A stretch of DNA of 64,000 bases, taken from contig NZ_LT985323.1 in NCBI RefSeq assembly GCF_900290275.1, positions 62,001 to 126,000 of the forward strand, in the 5' to 3' direction. The notes under the pieces were generated by a model. The model saw only the letters and a list, made by a program, of their open reading frames with translations, ran no database searches and had not been told where the DNA came from. Below are positions 48,191-57,515 of the stretch, piece by piece. Numbering within the stretch: the first letter of the stretch is position 1; each line of letters opens with the position of its first letter. The DNA comes from Prevotella merdae. GTDB taxonomy: Bacteria > Bacteroidota > Bacteroidia > Bacteroidales > Bacteroidaceae. Made by a program: the position numbers and the translations under genes.

Positions 48191-48784
48191 ATGAAGAGAA
48201 TCGGTAACAGCCTGCTCAAGATGTCGCTCTGCATAGCATTGAGCGGCGCATCAATGGTGCCTACAATGGCACAGTCGAAGTTTCATGTAGATCTCGACTA
48301 TCATTACAATTTAGGTCTGTCTATAAAAAAGTTTGGACATACCTATGGACGTAGCGACTACGACATGGGAGGTCATTCGCTGCGCCTAGGAGCACGCTAT
48401 GATGTGGCAGAGAAATGGTCGGTTGGCGGAGGCATCGGACTTGACCGCTATACCAACGACGACTACAATACCATGCCTATATATGCCACACTAAGATACA
48501 AGCCTTTAAAGAAACTTGCGGGAGCCTATGCCTTTACCGACTTGGGCTATGCCATAGCCCCATCGTTTGGCGACTTCTATAAAGGTTTTACAGGAAAACT
48601 TGGTGTGGGATACACGGTTAACTTGGCAAAGAACTTTGGGCTGAACTTCCAGGTGGCATACGATTATAAGGACTTCCGTGACATATACTATGGATACATC
48701 AACGCCGACACCCAGATGCCAATATTCTACAAGAGCAACTCAACACGCCATTCGTTGTCGTTTGGTGTAGGCGTTACATTCTAA
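48191..48784 (+). CDS. outer-membrane beta-barrel protein
   Basis: The 197-residue protein has a signal peptide (hydrophobic segment MSLCIALSGASMVPTMA, cleavage near AQS) followed by alternating strands such as FHVDLDYHYNLGLSI, SLRLGARYDV and HSLSFGVGVTF, ending in Phe. This fits a small outer-membrane barrel of eight strands. The ligand is unknown. It ends 9 bp before the sigma factor gene, so it is likely the first gene of that operon. Confidence 0.8.
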   Translation: MKRIGNSLLKMSLCIALSGASMVPTMAQSKFHVDLDYHYNLGLSIKKFGHTYGRSDYDMGGHSLRLGARYDVAEKWSVGGGIGLDRYTNDDYNTMPIYATLRYKPLKKLAGAYAFTDLGYAIAPSFGDFYKGFTGKLGVGYTVNLAKNFGLNFQVAYDYKDFRDIYYGYINADTQMPIFYKSNSTRHSLSFGVGVTF

Positions 48785-48793
48785 CAAACATAT

Positions 48794-49297
48794 ATGAGTA
48801 TTGAACAACTATTCCGCCAATACTATCGCGCCCTATGTCTATATGCCGTACACTTTATAGGCGATATCGACACAGCCGAGGATGTGGTAATGGACTGCTT
48901 TGTGCGTTTTGCAGAGAAGACAGATGGCGGCGAAGAGTTTGCCGCACCTAAAAGCTATCTATATAGTATGGTGCGCAACTCCTCTCTCGATTATGTGCAA
49001 CGCAACCCCTACCACAATGCTACATACACAGACGTATCGCTTGCCAACCTGCCCGCAGACGATACCGACCTGCAAGAGCAAAGCGAACGCGAAGCACGCC
49101 TGTGGGCAGAAATAGACAGTCTGCCCACTATGTGCCGCCGCGTATTCCTTATGAGCAAGCGCGACGGCAAACGCAACAGCGACATTGCATCAACACTCGG
49201 CATAAGCATAAAGACGGTTGAGGCACACATGCACAAGGCTTACGCCACATTGCGTGGACGGGCCAAGGCGATATACCTACTGTTGTTACAATTGTAA
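48794..49297 (+). CDS. ECF-type RNA polymerase sigma-70 factor
   Basis: The 167-residue protein has region 2 (FRQYYRALCLYAVHFIGDIDTAEDVVMDCFVRF) and region 4 with the helix-turn-helix RNSDIASTLGISIKTVEAHMHKA. It belongs to the Bacteroidetes FecI-like ECF group. With the downstream DUF4974 protein and STN-bearing receptor it forms a cell-surface signalling unit, and it probably activates the same locus. Confidence 0.93.
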   Translation: MSIEQLFRQYYRALCLYAVHFIGDIDTAEDVVMDCFVRFAEKTDGGEEFAAPKSYLYSMVRNSSLDYVQRNPYHNATYTDVSLANLPADDTDLQEQSEREARLWAEIDSLPTMCRRVFLMSKRDGKRNSDIASTLGISIKTVEAHMHKAYATLRGRAKAIYLLLLQL

Positions 49298-49338
49298 CAT
49301 TAAGGAGCACGAAACACATATATAATAAGGTAAGAATT

Positions 49339-49812
49339 ATGAACAATATAAATGACGATGAACTGCGTTTTGTTGTAAAACACTATAAGCCCAATTGTCT
49401 AGATACAAAGCGTGCATGGCAGCGCTTCAAGGCGATGAGAGGAGTAGACACAAGCAACCGACGCAAGATAGCCGTTGCCGCATCTATAATATTGGCAGTA
49501 GGCATTGCCGTAGCTGCCGGAATAATAGGCTATCACAACTATATGTTGCCACAAAAGCCTATATCAAAGCCAATACCTGTAGATACAGCTTATGTGATAG
49601 AGGATTATGAGGAATGCGACACTACAGACGTTTTCAGATTTGACCACACACCTATAAACCAGGTGCTTGGCGAATTGTCGCGACACTATAACATCAATCT
49701 CTATGCAAGCGACACCACAAAGAGTGTTACTGGAGAAATAGAAGCATCGAAGGTGGAGGATGCAATAGAGGTGCTCGAAACAACGTTGGGCATAAAGATT
49801 GAGCGAAAATGA
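49339..49812 (+). CDS. miniature FecR/DUF4974-type anti-sigma protein
   Basis: The protein has 157 residues. A cytoplasmic N-terminus of about 44 residues is followed by a transmembrane helix (about 45-66) and a periplasmic domain (about 97-155, FRFDHTPINQVLGELSRHYNI to the end) matching DUF4974. Usual FecR homologues are about 300 residues and carry a FecR domain between the helix and DUF4974; here that part is reduced to some 30 residues. It probably holds the sigma factor until the receptor signals. Its stop overlaps the receptor start by 4 bp (ATGA). Confidence 0.8.
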   Translation: MNNINDDELRFVVKHYKPNCLDTKRAWQRFKAMRGVDTSNRRKIAVAASIILAVGIAVAAGIIGYHNYMLPQKPISKPIPVDTAYVIEDYEECDTTDVFRFDHTPINQVLGELSRHYNINLYASDTTKSVTGEIEASKVEDAIEVLETTLGIKIERK

Positions 49813-52457
49813 AAACATACAGCTATCTGTTTCTCATTCTAACTACTCTGTTTGTTGTCTCTCCCTCATCTAAAGCCGCGCCTACATATAGAGAGATTTC
49901 CACCGCAAAACGCACCGTCCTTACAGAGATGCAACGCTTGCAAAAGCAGCATGGCATTCACTTTGTATACAATTCGGCATTGCGTCTTGACATGCCGTAT
50001 ACTGGTACAGACCTAAGCCACTTGTCAATAGACAAGGCTCTCAATGCACTTTTCGGACATATTGGTATAGAATACAAGATGCACAACCGCAACGTTATGC
50101 TGCGACAGACAACTGCATCTCTACAGCAAACAGCAGAAATAAAAGAGAGAAAAACCACATTCACAATAAACGGACGCATAACCGACACTCATGGCGAACC
50201 TATTGTCAACGCTACCGTTTTCGACCTTACATCCAAGGACGGCACACTATCGGATGGTCGTGGCAGATATATTATGCACCTTGCCGAAGGACATCACGTG
50301 GTGCGCGTATCAAGCATAGGATGCGATGCCGACACAATTGTGGTGAATATGCATTCGGACATTTCGCACAACTTCAGGCTTAAGCAAGCCGTGGAGCTAA
50401 AAGAAGTGGTGGTGACTGAGGACATGAACTCGCCCGTACTTACCACACAAACAGGCAAGCGCACATTTACATCCAAAGACATAAACAACGGATTTGCCTT
50501 ACTGTCATCGCCCGACCTCGTGAAAACAATACAGCGTATATCGGGTGTAACATCTGGTGTTGACTTTGTGTCGGGCATGTATGTACACGGTGGAGGGAGC
50601 GACGAGAATCTGTTTCTGCTTGACGGTACCCCACTCTACCAAACCAATCATTCGCTGGGACTGTTCTCGGCTTTCAACTCGGACATTATAAAGAATGTGG
50701 ATTTCTATAAGAGTGGTTTTCCGGCACGCTACTCAGGTCGTGTATCGTCTATTACCGATGTGCGCACACGCGATGGCAATATGGAACAAGTGCACGGAAC
50801 GGCTTCGCTTGGCTTGCTAGACGGACGCATACAGGTGGAAGGCCCGATAAGTAAGAACCGCACATCGTTCAATGTATCGCTTAGACGCAGCTGGATAGAC
50901 CTGCTGCTACGCCCTGTATGCGCCATAGCCAATAAAGGCAACGACGACAAGTACACCTTGGACTATATGTTTCACGACTTCAATGCCAAGCTTACACATC
51001 ATATAAACAACAAGGCCACAATTTGGACAAGTGTGTATTCGGGCTACGATAGCTATCGGGTAGACGACAAGAGTATGTGGGGAGACAACGTAAACGATAC
51101 AGAGAACCGTATGACTTGGGGCAACTTGAGCGGTACGATAGGCGGCGACTTTATGCTGTCGCCCACTATGTCTATGGCCTCAATGCTAACCGCAACATAC
51201 AGCCACTCACGACAGAAGTATAGTGAGGAGGACTATGAAATAGTAGATAAGGGCGGACATCTTCGCAACTATCTCGACACACGTCTAAACAGCACAGAGA
51301 TGATAGACGTTGCGGCACACGCCAATTTCAGTTGGCAACCTACAGACAGGCAGCACATCCACTTCGGCATAGCATTTACACGCCACCAGTTTCGTCCACA
51401 AACCAAGCGGCAAGCATTCTATTACGGCGACCCGCAAGAGGGATGCGACACTACAGATATACGCTCGCGTGTAAACATAGTGTCGCATGAGGCTGTAGTG
51501 TATGCCGAAGACGAGATGAGGATAAACAAGTTTCTGTCTGCCAACATAGGCACAAGTTTTACCGCCACTATGGTGAACGGACGCACATACCTGATGCTCG
51601 ACCCGCGTTTTGCATTTAAATGGCAACTTGCAAACAGCACATCCTTCAAGATGTCATACACACACATGTCGCAGAGCATACACCGTATGGCAAGTAGTTT
51701 TCTGGAATTGCCAACCGACTTTTGGGTGCCCACAACCAATGAGATAAAGCCAACTATGTCGCACCAAATAGCTGCCGGCATATACACACAGCCATCTACA
51801 CACCTCACGCTATCGCTTGAAGCCTACTACAAGCTTTCGTCACATCTGCTGCAATACCGTCATTGGATGGGATTTCAACCGTCTGCAGCTACGTGGAACC
51901 GCGATGTGGCAGATGGAAAAGGCAAGAGTTACGGCATGGAAGCCGATGCTACTTATACCACTGGCAGCACTACAATGTCGATGGCTTATACCCTGTCGTG
52001 GAGCAAGAGACTGTTTAAGGATATATATCCAACGTGGTTTGACGACCAGTTTGACAACCGTCACAAGATAAACATCTCGCTAAGCCACGACTTCTCACAG
52101 CGCATATCGTTATACGCCGCATGGACTTGCCACAGCGGCAACCGTGTTACAATGCCTGTGGGATACACTATTCAGCCAAATATTCCAGGCGACAACAAGT
52201 ATAGCTACGACTATATATTTGACCGTCCTAACAACTTCAGCCTACCTGCTTATCACCGTATGGACATAGGAGCAAACTTCCGCCACACCACACGCCACGG
52301 AAAGGAGGGAATATGGAACGTAAGTCTGTACAATGCCTATTGCCACCTTAACACCATGTATGTAAAGGTGAGACTCGACGATAACAATAAGTTCCAGATA
52401 AAGAGCCATGGCTACATACCGATTATTCCATCTGTAAGCTATACGCTGAAATTCTAA
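49809..52457 (+). CDS. STN-domain TonB-dependent receptor
   Basis: The 882-residue protein has a signal peptide (to about residue 23), an STN signalling domain (about 25-98, LQKQHGIHFVYN to RNVMLRQ) and a carboxypeptidase-regulatory-like domain (about 119-200, INGRITDTHGEPIVNATVFD). The plug follows (about 205-320, with SGVTSGVDFVSGMYVHGGGSDENLFLLDG), then a 22-strand barrel ending in SYTLKF. The STN domain should contact the DUF4974 protein and relay substrate binding. The substrate is unknown. It is followed after 44 bp by the DUF4249 lipoprotein, a common partner in this family. Confidence 0.93.
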   Translation: MKTYSYLFLILTTLFVVSPSSKAAPTYREISTAKRTVLTEMQRLQKQHGIHFVYNSALRLDMPYTGTDLSHLSIDKALNALFGHIGIEYKMHNRNVMLRQTTASLQQTAEIKERKTTFTINGRITDTHGEPIVNATVFDLTSKDGTLSDGRGRYIMHLAEGHHVVRVSSIGCDADTIVVNMHSDISHNFRLKQAVELKEVVVTEDMNSPVLTTQTGKRTFTSKDINNGFALLSSPDLVKTIQRISGVTSGVDFVSGMYVHGGGSDENLFLLDGTPLYQTNHSLGLFSAFNSDIIKNVDFYKSGFPARYSGRVSSITDVRTRDGNMEQVHGTASLGLLDGRIQVEGPISKNRTSFNVSLRRSWIDLLLRPVCAIANKGNDDKYTLDYMFHDFNAKLTHHINNKATIWTSVYSGYDSYRVDDKSMWGDNVNDTENRMTWGNLSGTIGGDFMLSPTMSMASMLTATYSHSRQKYSEEDYEIVDKGGHLRNYLDTRLNSTEMIDVAAHANFSWQPTDRQHIHFGIAFTRHQFRPQTKRQAFYYGDPQEGCDTTDIRSRVNIVSHEAVVYAEDEMRINKFLSANIGTSFTATMVNGRTYLMLDPRFAFKWQLANSTSFKMSYTHMSQSIHRMASSFLELPTDFWVPTTNEIKPTMSHQIAAGIYTQPSTHLTLSLEAYYKLSSHLLQYRHWMGFQPSAATWNRDVADGKGKSYGMEADATYTTGSTTMSMAYTLSWSKRLFKDIYPTWFDDQFDNRHKINISLSHDFSQRISLYAAWTCHSGNRVTMPVGYTIQPNIPGDNKYSYDYIFDRPNNFSLPAYHRMDIGANFRHTTRHGKEGIWNVSLYNAYCHLNTMYVKVRLDDNNKFQIKSHGYIPIIPSVSYTLKF

Positions 52458-52501
52458 AAACTGTGGATACTGAAGTATAACGGCACAGATAAAAATAGTA
52501 T

Positions 52502-53425
52502 ATGACAAAAGCAATAAATATCATACTTACGCTCATTACGTTTGTCGCTACTGCCTGTAGCGACAACGTGAGCCTTGACCAGCTGACCCACAACCCCAGC
52601 AAGCTGGTTGTATACGCCTTTCCTACCAAAGGCGACACCATTGACATAACCATATCGGCCACCTACCCCATTAGTGGAAAGATGCCTACAATAAATATAC
52701 AGAGCCTAAGCTGCACTACCAACGGCATTGCAGACCGAATAATACCGCTTGGCGACAGCATTATAGACAACAGTATACCCATTATGCGATTTGCCGCAAT
52801 AGGCACTCACAGCTATGGCGACCGGATAGACATAAAGGTGAAAGCTACTGATTTTCAAGAAGCTTACGGCAGTACCGTGATACCTCAAAAGCCAACAATA
52901 GAAAACGTATGGCTTGAAACATCGTCATTCAAAGGCAGCAACTATCCTGTGGTTCGTCTGAATATGATAGACAATATGTCGACACCATATTATGCAGTTT
53001 GCATTGAAGGCAAATATAAAGAAAATCCATACGACATAAACAACTATATGCCACTATTAGTAGCTGCCGAACCATTGCTGGGCAACTCGTCTAATACCGA
53101 CATCGACCTAAGCGACTGGGACAGCAACTTCTACCGCAACATATACAATTTTGATAATACATCCTTCAACAACGGCAAAGCCTCAATGCACCTATACGTG
53201 GAGACTTGGCTTAGCGAGAGCATTATATATCGTCCGCACCTATTTGCCCTGTCAACCGAATACAACTCTATGCTGCGCTCGCTAAACGATATAAGCAACA
53301 ACGACCTTGGCAAATACGGACTGGCCTTTGCCTATTCCACATACACAAACGTACACGGAGGCTACGGATGTATAGGAGCCTATGCGGAGGTAGTGGGCAA
53401 CTGGCTTAAATATAGCAACAATTAA
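52502..53425 (+). CDS. DUF4249 family lipoprotein
   Basis: The 307-residue protein has a lipoprotein signal with Cys19 (VATACS) and a beta-rich body (LVVYAFPTKGDTIDITIS, YGDRIDIKVKATDFQEAYGST). This matches DUF4249 proteins, which accompany STN-type TonB receptors in Bacteroidetes and are presumed surface partners. It is the last gene of the sigma-receptor operon. Confidence 0.82.
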   Translation: MTKAINIILTLITFVATACSDNVSLDQLTHNPSKLVVYAFPTKGDTIDITISATYPISGKMPTINIQSLSCTTNGIADRIIPLGDSIIDNSIPIMRFAAIGTHSYGDRIDIKVKATDFQEAYGSTVIPQKPTIENVWLETSSFKGSNYPVVRLNMIDNMSTPYYAVCIEGKYKENPYDINNYMPLLVAAEPLLGNSSNTDIDLSDWDSNFYRNIYNFDNTSFNNGKASMHLYVETWLSESIIYRPHLFALSTEYNSMLRSLNDISNNDLGKYGLAFAYSTYTNVHGGYGCIGAYAEVVGNWLKYSNN

Positions 53426-53488
53426 AACTCTACAATTATTTGCTTAACCGAATTCTTTTATCTAAATTTGCAAAAAACAAAAAAGCCT

Positions 53489-53603
53489 ATGCCAAGATTC
53501 ATCAACCCATTCTCGGACTGGGGATATATCAGCATTGAGCGTAGAAGACAGAAAAAAATATGACAAGAGTTTGAAGATAATGCTCAACTATATTATTTCG
53601 TAA
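53489..53603 (+). pseudogene. remnant of Rpn/PD-(D/E)XK transposase-family gene
   Basis: The ATG at 53489 opens MPRFINPFSDWG, the typical start of Bacteroidetes Rpn-family proteins. It then runs in one frame to a quick stop, while another frame continues as SVEDRKKYDKSLKIMLNYI, which resembles the end part of the same family. About 90% of the usual gene is missing between them. A TAAATTTG box lies at 53463-53470. This is a decayed copy with no likely function. Confidence 0.6.
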
Positions 53604-53615
53604 CAATATATAAAA

Positions 53616-54125
53616 ATGAATATTCTAGAACTATCACAACAGCGATTCTCGGCACGCAAATATACAGCCGAGCCTGTAAGCCAAGCCGACTTAGACTATA
53701 TACTCGAATGTGTACGTCTTGCACCATCAGCTGTAAACCGCCAGCCATGGAAGTTTGTAATTGTACGCAGCGAGGAAGCAAGAAAGAAGCTGTGGCTTGC
53801 ATACGACCGTGAATGGTTTCGCACAGCCCCACTATATATCGTGTGCATGAAAAATAATAAGGAATGTTGGACACGCCGTTACGACGACAAACCTCATGGC
53901 GATATAGATGTTGCTATAGCTGTAGAACACCTGTGCCTTGCTGCTACCGAACCTGGACTGGGTACTTGCTGGGTATGCAACTACGACACTAATGTTATGA
54001 GTAAACAATTCCATAGCGACGACTTTGAAACTGTTGCCATAATCCCCATTGGACACATAGCCGAGGATTGCCCACACGCAGAGAAAAAGCGCAAGGCAAT
54101 GGAGGAGATTGTAGAAGAAATATAA
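53616..54125 (+). CDS. nitroreductase family protein
   Basis: The 169-residue protein has the FMN-binding features of small nitroreductases: RFSARKYT, APSAVNRQPWKFVIV and GLGTCWVCNYD. It probably reduces a quinone or nitro-type compound with NAD(P)H; the substrate is unknown. It is followed 11 bp later by the thioredoxin-like gene, so the two are probably cotranscribed. Confidence 0.88.
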   Translation: MNILELSQQRFSARKYTAEPVSQADLDYILECVRLAPSAVNRQPWKFVIVRSEEARKKLWLAYDREWFRTAPLYIVCMKNNKECWTRRYDDKPHGDIDVAIAVEHLCLAATEPGLGTCWVCNYDTNVMSKQFHSDDFETVAIIPIGHIAEDCPHAEKKRKAMEEIVEEI

Positions 54126-54136
54126 ATAGAAAACAA

Positions 54137-54646
54137 ATGAAGAGATTATTAATAACAGCGATTCTCATGGTAACGACCATGATGACTATCACGGCTCAGA
54201 CCGCATTGAAGAAGGTATATAATGAGAACATCGACCCAATGGAACAGATTGACAAGGCTCTTGTCAATGCTAAGGCCGAAGGCAAATATGTAGTATGCCA
54301 AGTAGGTGGCAACTGGTGTCCATGGTGTCTGCGCTTTGCCGACTTTGCCGAAAAGAACCAAGCAGTAAACAAAGTTATTAATGACAACTTTGTTTACATA
54401 CACGTAAACTATAATCCACGCAAGGCTGGTGGCGAAGAAGCAGCAAAGAAGGCTGCCAAGCTTATGCAACGTCTTGACAATCCAGCCCGATTCGGTTTCC
54501 CCGTATTCGTTGTGCTTGATGCCAACGGCAAGGTGTTGCACACACAAGACTCAAGTTTTCTTGAGAAAGAAAAGAGCTACAGCGAAAAGAAGGTGCTAAG
54601 ATTCTTCAATAACTGGACTCCGGCTGCTGTAGAAAACAAGAAATAA
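54137..54646 (+). CDS. periplasmic thioredoxin-family protein
   Basis: I chose the ATG at 54137 (MKRLLITAILMV), which begins a clean signal peptide ending near ITAQT; an earlier in-frame ATG lies inside the nitroreductase gene. The mature 150 residues form a thioredoxin fold with the active site WCPWC and the cis-Pro in FGFPVFVV. The type resembles the DUF255/thioredoxin_7 group with heat-labile or disulfide-exchange roles in the periplasm; the target is unknown. Confidence 0.88.
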   Translation: MKRLLITAILMVTTMMTITAQTALKKVYNENIDPMEQIDKALVNAKAEGKYVVCQVGGNWCPWCLRFADFAEKNQAVNKVINDNFVYIHVNYNPRKAGGEEAAKKAAKLMQRLDNPARFGFPVFVVLDANGKVLHTQDSSFLEKEKSYSEKKVLRFFNNWTPAAVENKK

Positions 54647-54696
54647 GCTATAAGTAAAGAGAAATAAAGGATAATAACAACAAAACACTAATAAGT

Positions 54697-55152
54697 ATGA
54701 AAAGAATTTTTATTTATGTTGCAGTAATGGCTGCAGCAGTTATGGTTTCTTGCAATGGTAAGAAGACAGCACAGAATGACGCAAACAACGATTCAACAAG
54801 CGTAACTGATACAACAGCTACTGGCGAGAATGTTGACCTAACTACTGTTGCCGGCACTTACGAAGGCACATTGCCTGCTGCCGACTGCCCGGGAATAAAG
54901 ACTGTTCTCACTATCAATGCTGACAGCACTTATGAAATAAAGCAGGACTATATAGACCGTAAGGACGGACACGATGAGGCAAGCGGTGTACTGCAAGTGC
55001 TCAGCGGCAATGTCTTGATGCTTGTACGTCCATCAAGCGGCGAGCATACATTCTATAAGGTTAAGGACAGCAAGAGCATCGTTATGACCGACTCGCTTGG
55101 CAATGAGGCTGAAGGCGAAATGGCTAAGCTGTACGTGCTGACAAAGAAGTAA
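54697..55152 (+). CDS. NlpE-like lipoprotein
   Basis: The 151-residue protein has a lipoprotein signal (VMVSCNG, Cys20) and a low-complexity Asp/Thr-rich linker. A NlpE N-terminal-like domain follows (VAGTYEGTLPAADCPGIKTVL, then ADSTYEI). NlpE proteins sense surface or copper stress in enterics; in Bacteroidetes the short forms have no proven role. The CPG motif of the domain is kept. A strong terminator follows. Confidence 0.85.
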   Translation: MKRIFIYVAVMAAAVMVSCNGKKTAQNDANNDSTSVTDTTATGENVDLTTVAGTYEGTLPAADCPGIKTVLTINADSTYEIKQDYIDRKDGHDEASGVLQVLSGNVLMLVRPSSGEHTFYKVKDSKSIVMTDSLGNEAEGEMAKLYVLTKK

Positions 55153-55172
55153 AAGCTACATTTATTAATAAC

Positions 55173-55218
55173 AAACGGGAACAGCGAACTCCTATCATTC
55201 GCTGTTCCCGTTTTTCTT
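55173..55218. terminator. strong bidirectional terminator
   Basis: Arms AAACGGGAACAGCGA (55173-55187) and TCGCTGTTCCCGTTT (55199-55213) pair perfectly and are followed by TTTCTTTC. It separates the convergent NlpE-like and TlpA-like genes. Confidence 0.88.
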
Positions 55219-55230
55219 TCTACTTAAGCC

Positions 55231-55995
55231 TCAACTATGACCAACTAAAGCATCTATCAATTGCAATATCTCACTGCTGACATTATCATTAGCGCCATGC
55301 TTGCAATATCTTACAATGCCATCCTTATCTACAACAATGGTCAATGGATAGCCCTCATTGCCCACTCTTTTGGTGAAATACGTGTCATTGGCAATGTGTG
55401 TCCAATTGAAACCTTCCTTCTCCGTGATTTGCTTCACCTTGTCGACATTCTCGAAATTGGCTGAAACGAACTGCACATCAGGATATTTGTCTTTCCACGT
55501 CGATAGGATTGGCATCTCCCTACGGCACGGTCCGCAACCAGAATACCACACATTTACAACCGTAACATGACCTTTCAATCCATCCTTAGTCCATGTCTTG
55601 CCGTTAATATCTTTCTCAGAGAAATCATCCGGAAGAGCCTTGCCAACAACAAACTTCTCTACATCAGTTGAATTGATAAGCTTTCTCATCTTGGCAAAGT
55701 TCTGCGCTCCTTCCTCAAGTTGCTCACCATTAAGCACATTTTCAAAAGGAATTTCATACTTCTTTATCGACTGCGGCACCTTGAAGTCGTCGCCTACAAA
55801 GAGATTTACAACCCTATTTCCGTCCTTATCAGCAAGAGCCATTATCGAACTGCTAATCTTAAAAGCCTCATCCATCGGCAATTCCTTAGAGAAATAATGG
55901 CCTCCAATTCTATACATTGGCACTATCTTGTCCTGTGCTATCATCTGAGATGCGACACACAACAACAAACCCAGCAGTAACAAAATCTTTTTCAT
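55231..55995 (-). CDS. TlpA-type periplasmic thioredoxin
   Basis: The 254-residue protein has a signal peptide (to about residue 20), a 110-residue N-terminal region of unknown fold, and a TlpA/ResA-like domain with VVNVWYSGCGPCRREMP and the cis-Pro in EGYPLTIVV. It should carry out disulfide reduction or exchange in the periplasm. It lies 43 bp after the plug-repeat gene and is the last gene of the sigma/anti-sigma operon. Confidence 0.9.
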   Translation of the reverse strand: MKKILLLLGLLLCVASQMIAQDKIVPMYRIGGHYFSKELPMDEAFKISSSIMALADKDGNRVVNLFVGDDFKVPQSIKKYEIPFENVLNGEQLEEGAQNFAKMRKLINSTDVEKFVVGKALPDDFSEKDINGKTWTKDGLKGHVTVVNVWYSGCGPCRREMPILSTWKDKYPDVQFVSANFENVDKVKQITEKEGFNWTHIANDTYFTKRVGNEGYPLTIVVDKDGIVRYCKHGANDNVSSEILQLIDALVGHS

Positions 55996-56038
55996 ACGTT
56001 GATTGTGTTTTATATCCTACCATTCATTATAGCAAGCA

Positions 56039-56728
56039 TCACTTTGTCTTGATAATACAGATATCATGCGTCTTGCCAATTTCCCCATGCTCCATAGCTG
56101 CCTTTGAACCACGCTTCAATATAACGATGTTTGATATTTTCGATGGTGCAATGTCTTTCACTTCCTGAGACGTTGCTGACTTGCCATCTACTACATACAA
56201 TATGTTCTCCTTGCTTGCCTTGGTGAAGATTTTCAGCACACCATTCTTCCCTTTCTCTCCATAGGCGTTGGCTACGTCCGACCCTGGCTTGTACACATTT
56301 ATTGAATTTATGTCGCCAGACTTGATATCGTTGATAGACCCAGTGTATTCCTTACCATCCAGAATAATCAATGGCTTGGAATTAAGCACGTCAAACTTTG
56401 TCACTTCCACCTCTCTCTTACCTGCCTTTTCCGACTTATTTATATTGTTTCCATTTGCCAAAGTATCCTTTGTGATGTAATGAAATTCGGTAGAAACTTT
56501 ATACGGTCGGTTTCTCAGACTATCAGGCAATATTTCATCAGTATGTATACTGTAAACATCCCCTTTGTCGTCTTTTATCACATTAAACAACAAGATTTTC
56601 TTTCCCGTGAGTTGCGAACCGTCGAAATTCTCTATCTTCTCGCCATTAATGATAAAGACGTTTTCTTGCGCATACGATGCTGCTGCCACAAAGAGCGCAA
56701 TAAATGTAAGGACAAAAAACTTTTTCAT
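56039..56728 (-). CDS. periplasmic protein with tandem TonB-plug-like modules
   Basis: The 229-residue protein has a signal peptide (cleavage near SYAQ). Residues about 118-170 (PLIILDGKEYTGSINDI to YGEKGKNGVLKIFTK) and 175-229 (ILYVVDGKSATSQEV to HGEIGKTHDICIIKTK) are two copies of the short module seen in TonB receptor plugs and in the periplasmic tails of M56/BlaR1-like proteins. Residues 23-58 (VFIINGEKIENFDG) look like a third, degenerate copy. No barrel, membrane helix or peptidase is present. A signalling or binding role in the periplasm is inferred from the neighbouring sigma/anti-sigma pair. Confidence 0.75.
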   Translation of the reverse strand: MKKFFVLTFIALFVAAASYAQENVFIINGEKIENFDGSQLTGKKILLFNVIKDDKGDVYSIHTDEILPDSLRNRPYKVSTEFHYITKDTLANGNNINKSEKAGKREVEVTKFDVLNSKPLIILDGKEYTGSINDIKSGDINSINVYKPGSDVANAYGEKGKNGVLKIFTKASKENILYVVDGKSATSQEVKDIAPSKISNIVILKRGSKAAMEHGEIGKTHDICIIKTK

Positions 56729-56777
56729 AAGTATAATATTTTAAGTTGTTTATTATTTCTATCGAGAGCTAAAGGTT

Positions 56778-57515
56778 TTAATTGAGTGCAATAAACTGAC
56801 TGCTCAACTCATCGTCAGAACATGAGACAATGAAGGAGGCAGACGTTCCATCATCATAACATTTGGTTACAATGTTTGCCTCACCCACTTTTCTTATCTC
56901 ATAGCTTTCCACCTGTTCGTTTGGTAATGTTACCGTAGCGATGATATTATCAACCCTATTGACTACACTTGGTTCGACTGTAGGCAATCGCTTTTTGGTC
57001 AATCGCTTGGATTGAGTCTTACTTTGAGTGTTATTATCAACCTTTTCCTCTGTAGATTTTTCTATTGCGTCAGTATCTTGTGTCTTGACTATGTCCACAT
57101 CATATTTTACCACGTCTGCCTTTTTAGGCTTTTCTACAGCAACAATTTTGTCTACAGCAGAAGTATTGTCTGTAAAAGCTGTCCATGGTTGGATAGCAAC
57201 AAATGCCACTACTACTGCTGCACATGCCGCAACAGCCAACCAACGCCATACATGTGATGTATGTTTTGGCAGTATATGCGCTGCAGAGGGTTCAACAGCC
57301 ACATCAGATGTGAGCATTGCATCAAGTTCCGCATTGCTGAAGTTGTAATTATCAGTCTTGAAGCTACTAAACATCTCCTTATATACTTGCCATTCCGTAG
57401 GAATATCATCAGCTGTATCGAAGTATTCTGCAAGCTGCTGTTCCTCAAGTTCAGTAGTCAGACCATCAACAAACTTGCCCAACAGTCGTTCTATATATTC
57501 TCTTGAGTATTTCAT
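56778..57515 (-). CDS. probable anti-sigma factor, membrane protein
   Basis: The 245-residue protein has a cytoplasmic N-terminal region (MKYSREYIERLLGKFVDGLTTELEEQQLAEYF) typical of Bacteroidetes anti-sigma proteins. One transmembrane helix (about residues 90-108, WLAVAACAAVVVAFVAI) and a periplasmic Lys/Thr-rich tail follow. It shares an ATGA overlap with the sigma gene, which supports partnership. The periplasmic part matches no family that I know. Confidence 0.75.
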   Translation of the reverse strand: MKYSREYIERLLGKFVDGLTTELEEQQLAEYFDTADDIPTEWQVYKEMFSSFKTDNYNFSNAELDAMLTSDVAVEPSAAHILPKHTSHVWRWLAVAACAAVVVAFVAIQPWTAFTDNTSAVDKIVAVEKPKKADVVKYDVDIVKTQDTDAIEKSTEEKVDNNTQSKTQSKRLTKKRLPTVEPSVVNRVDNIIATVTLPNEQVESYEIRKVGEANIVTKCYDDGTSASFIVSCSDDELSSQFIALN

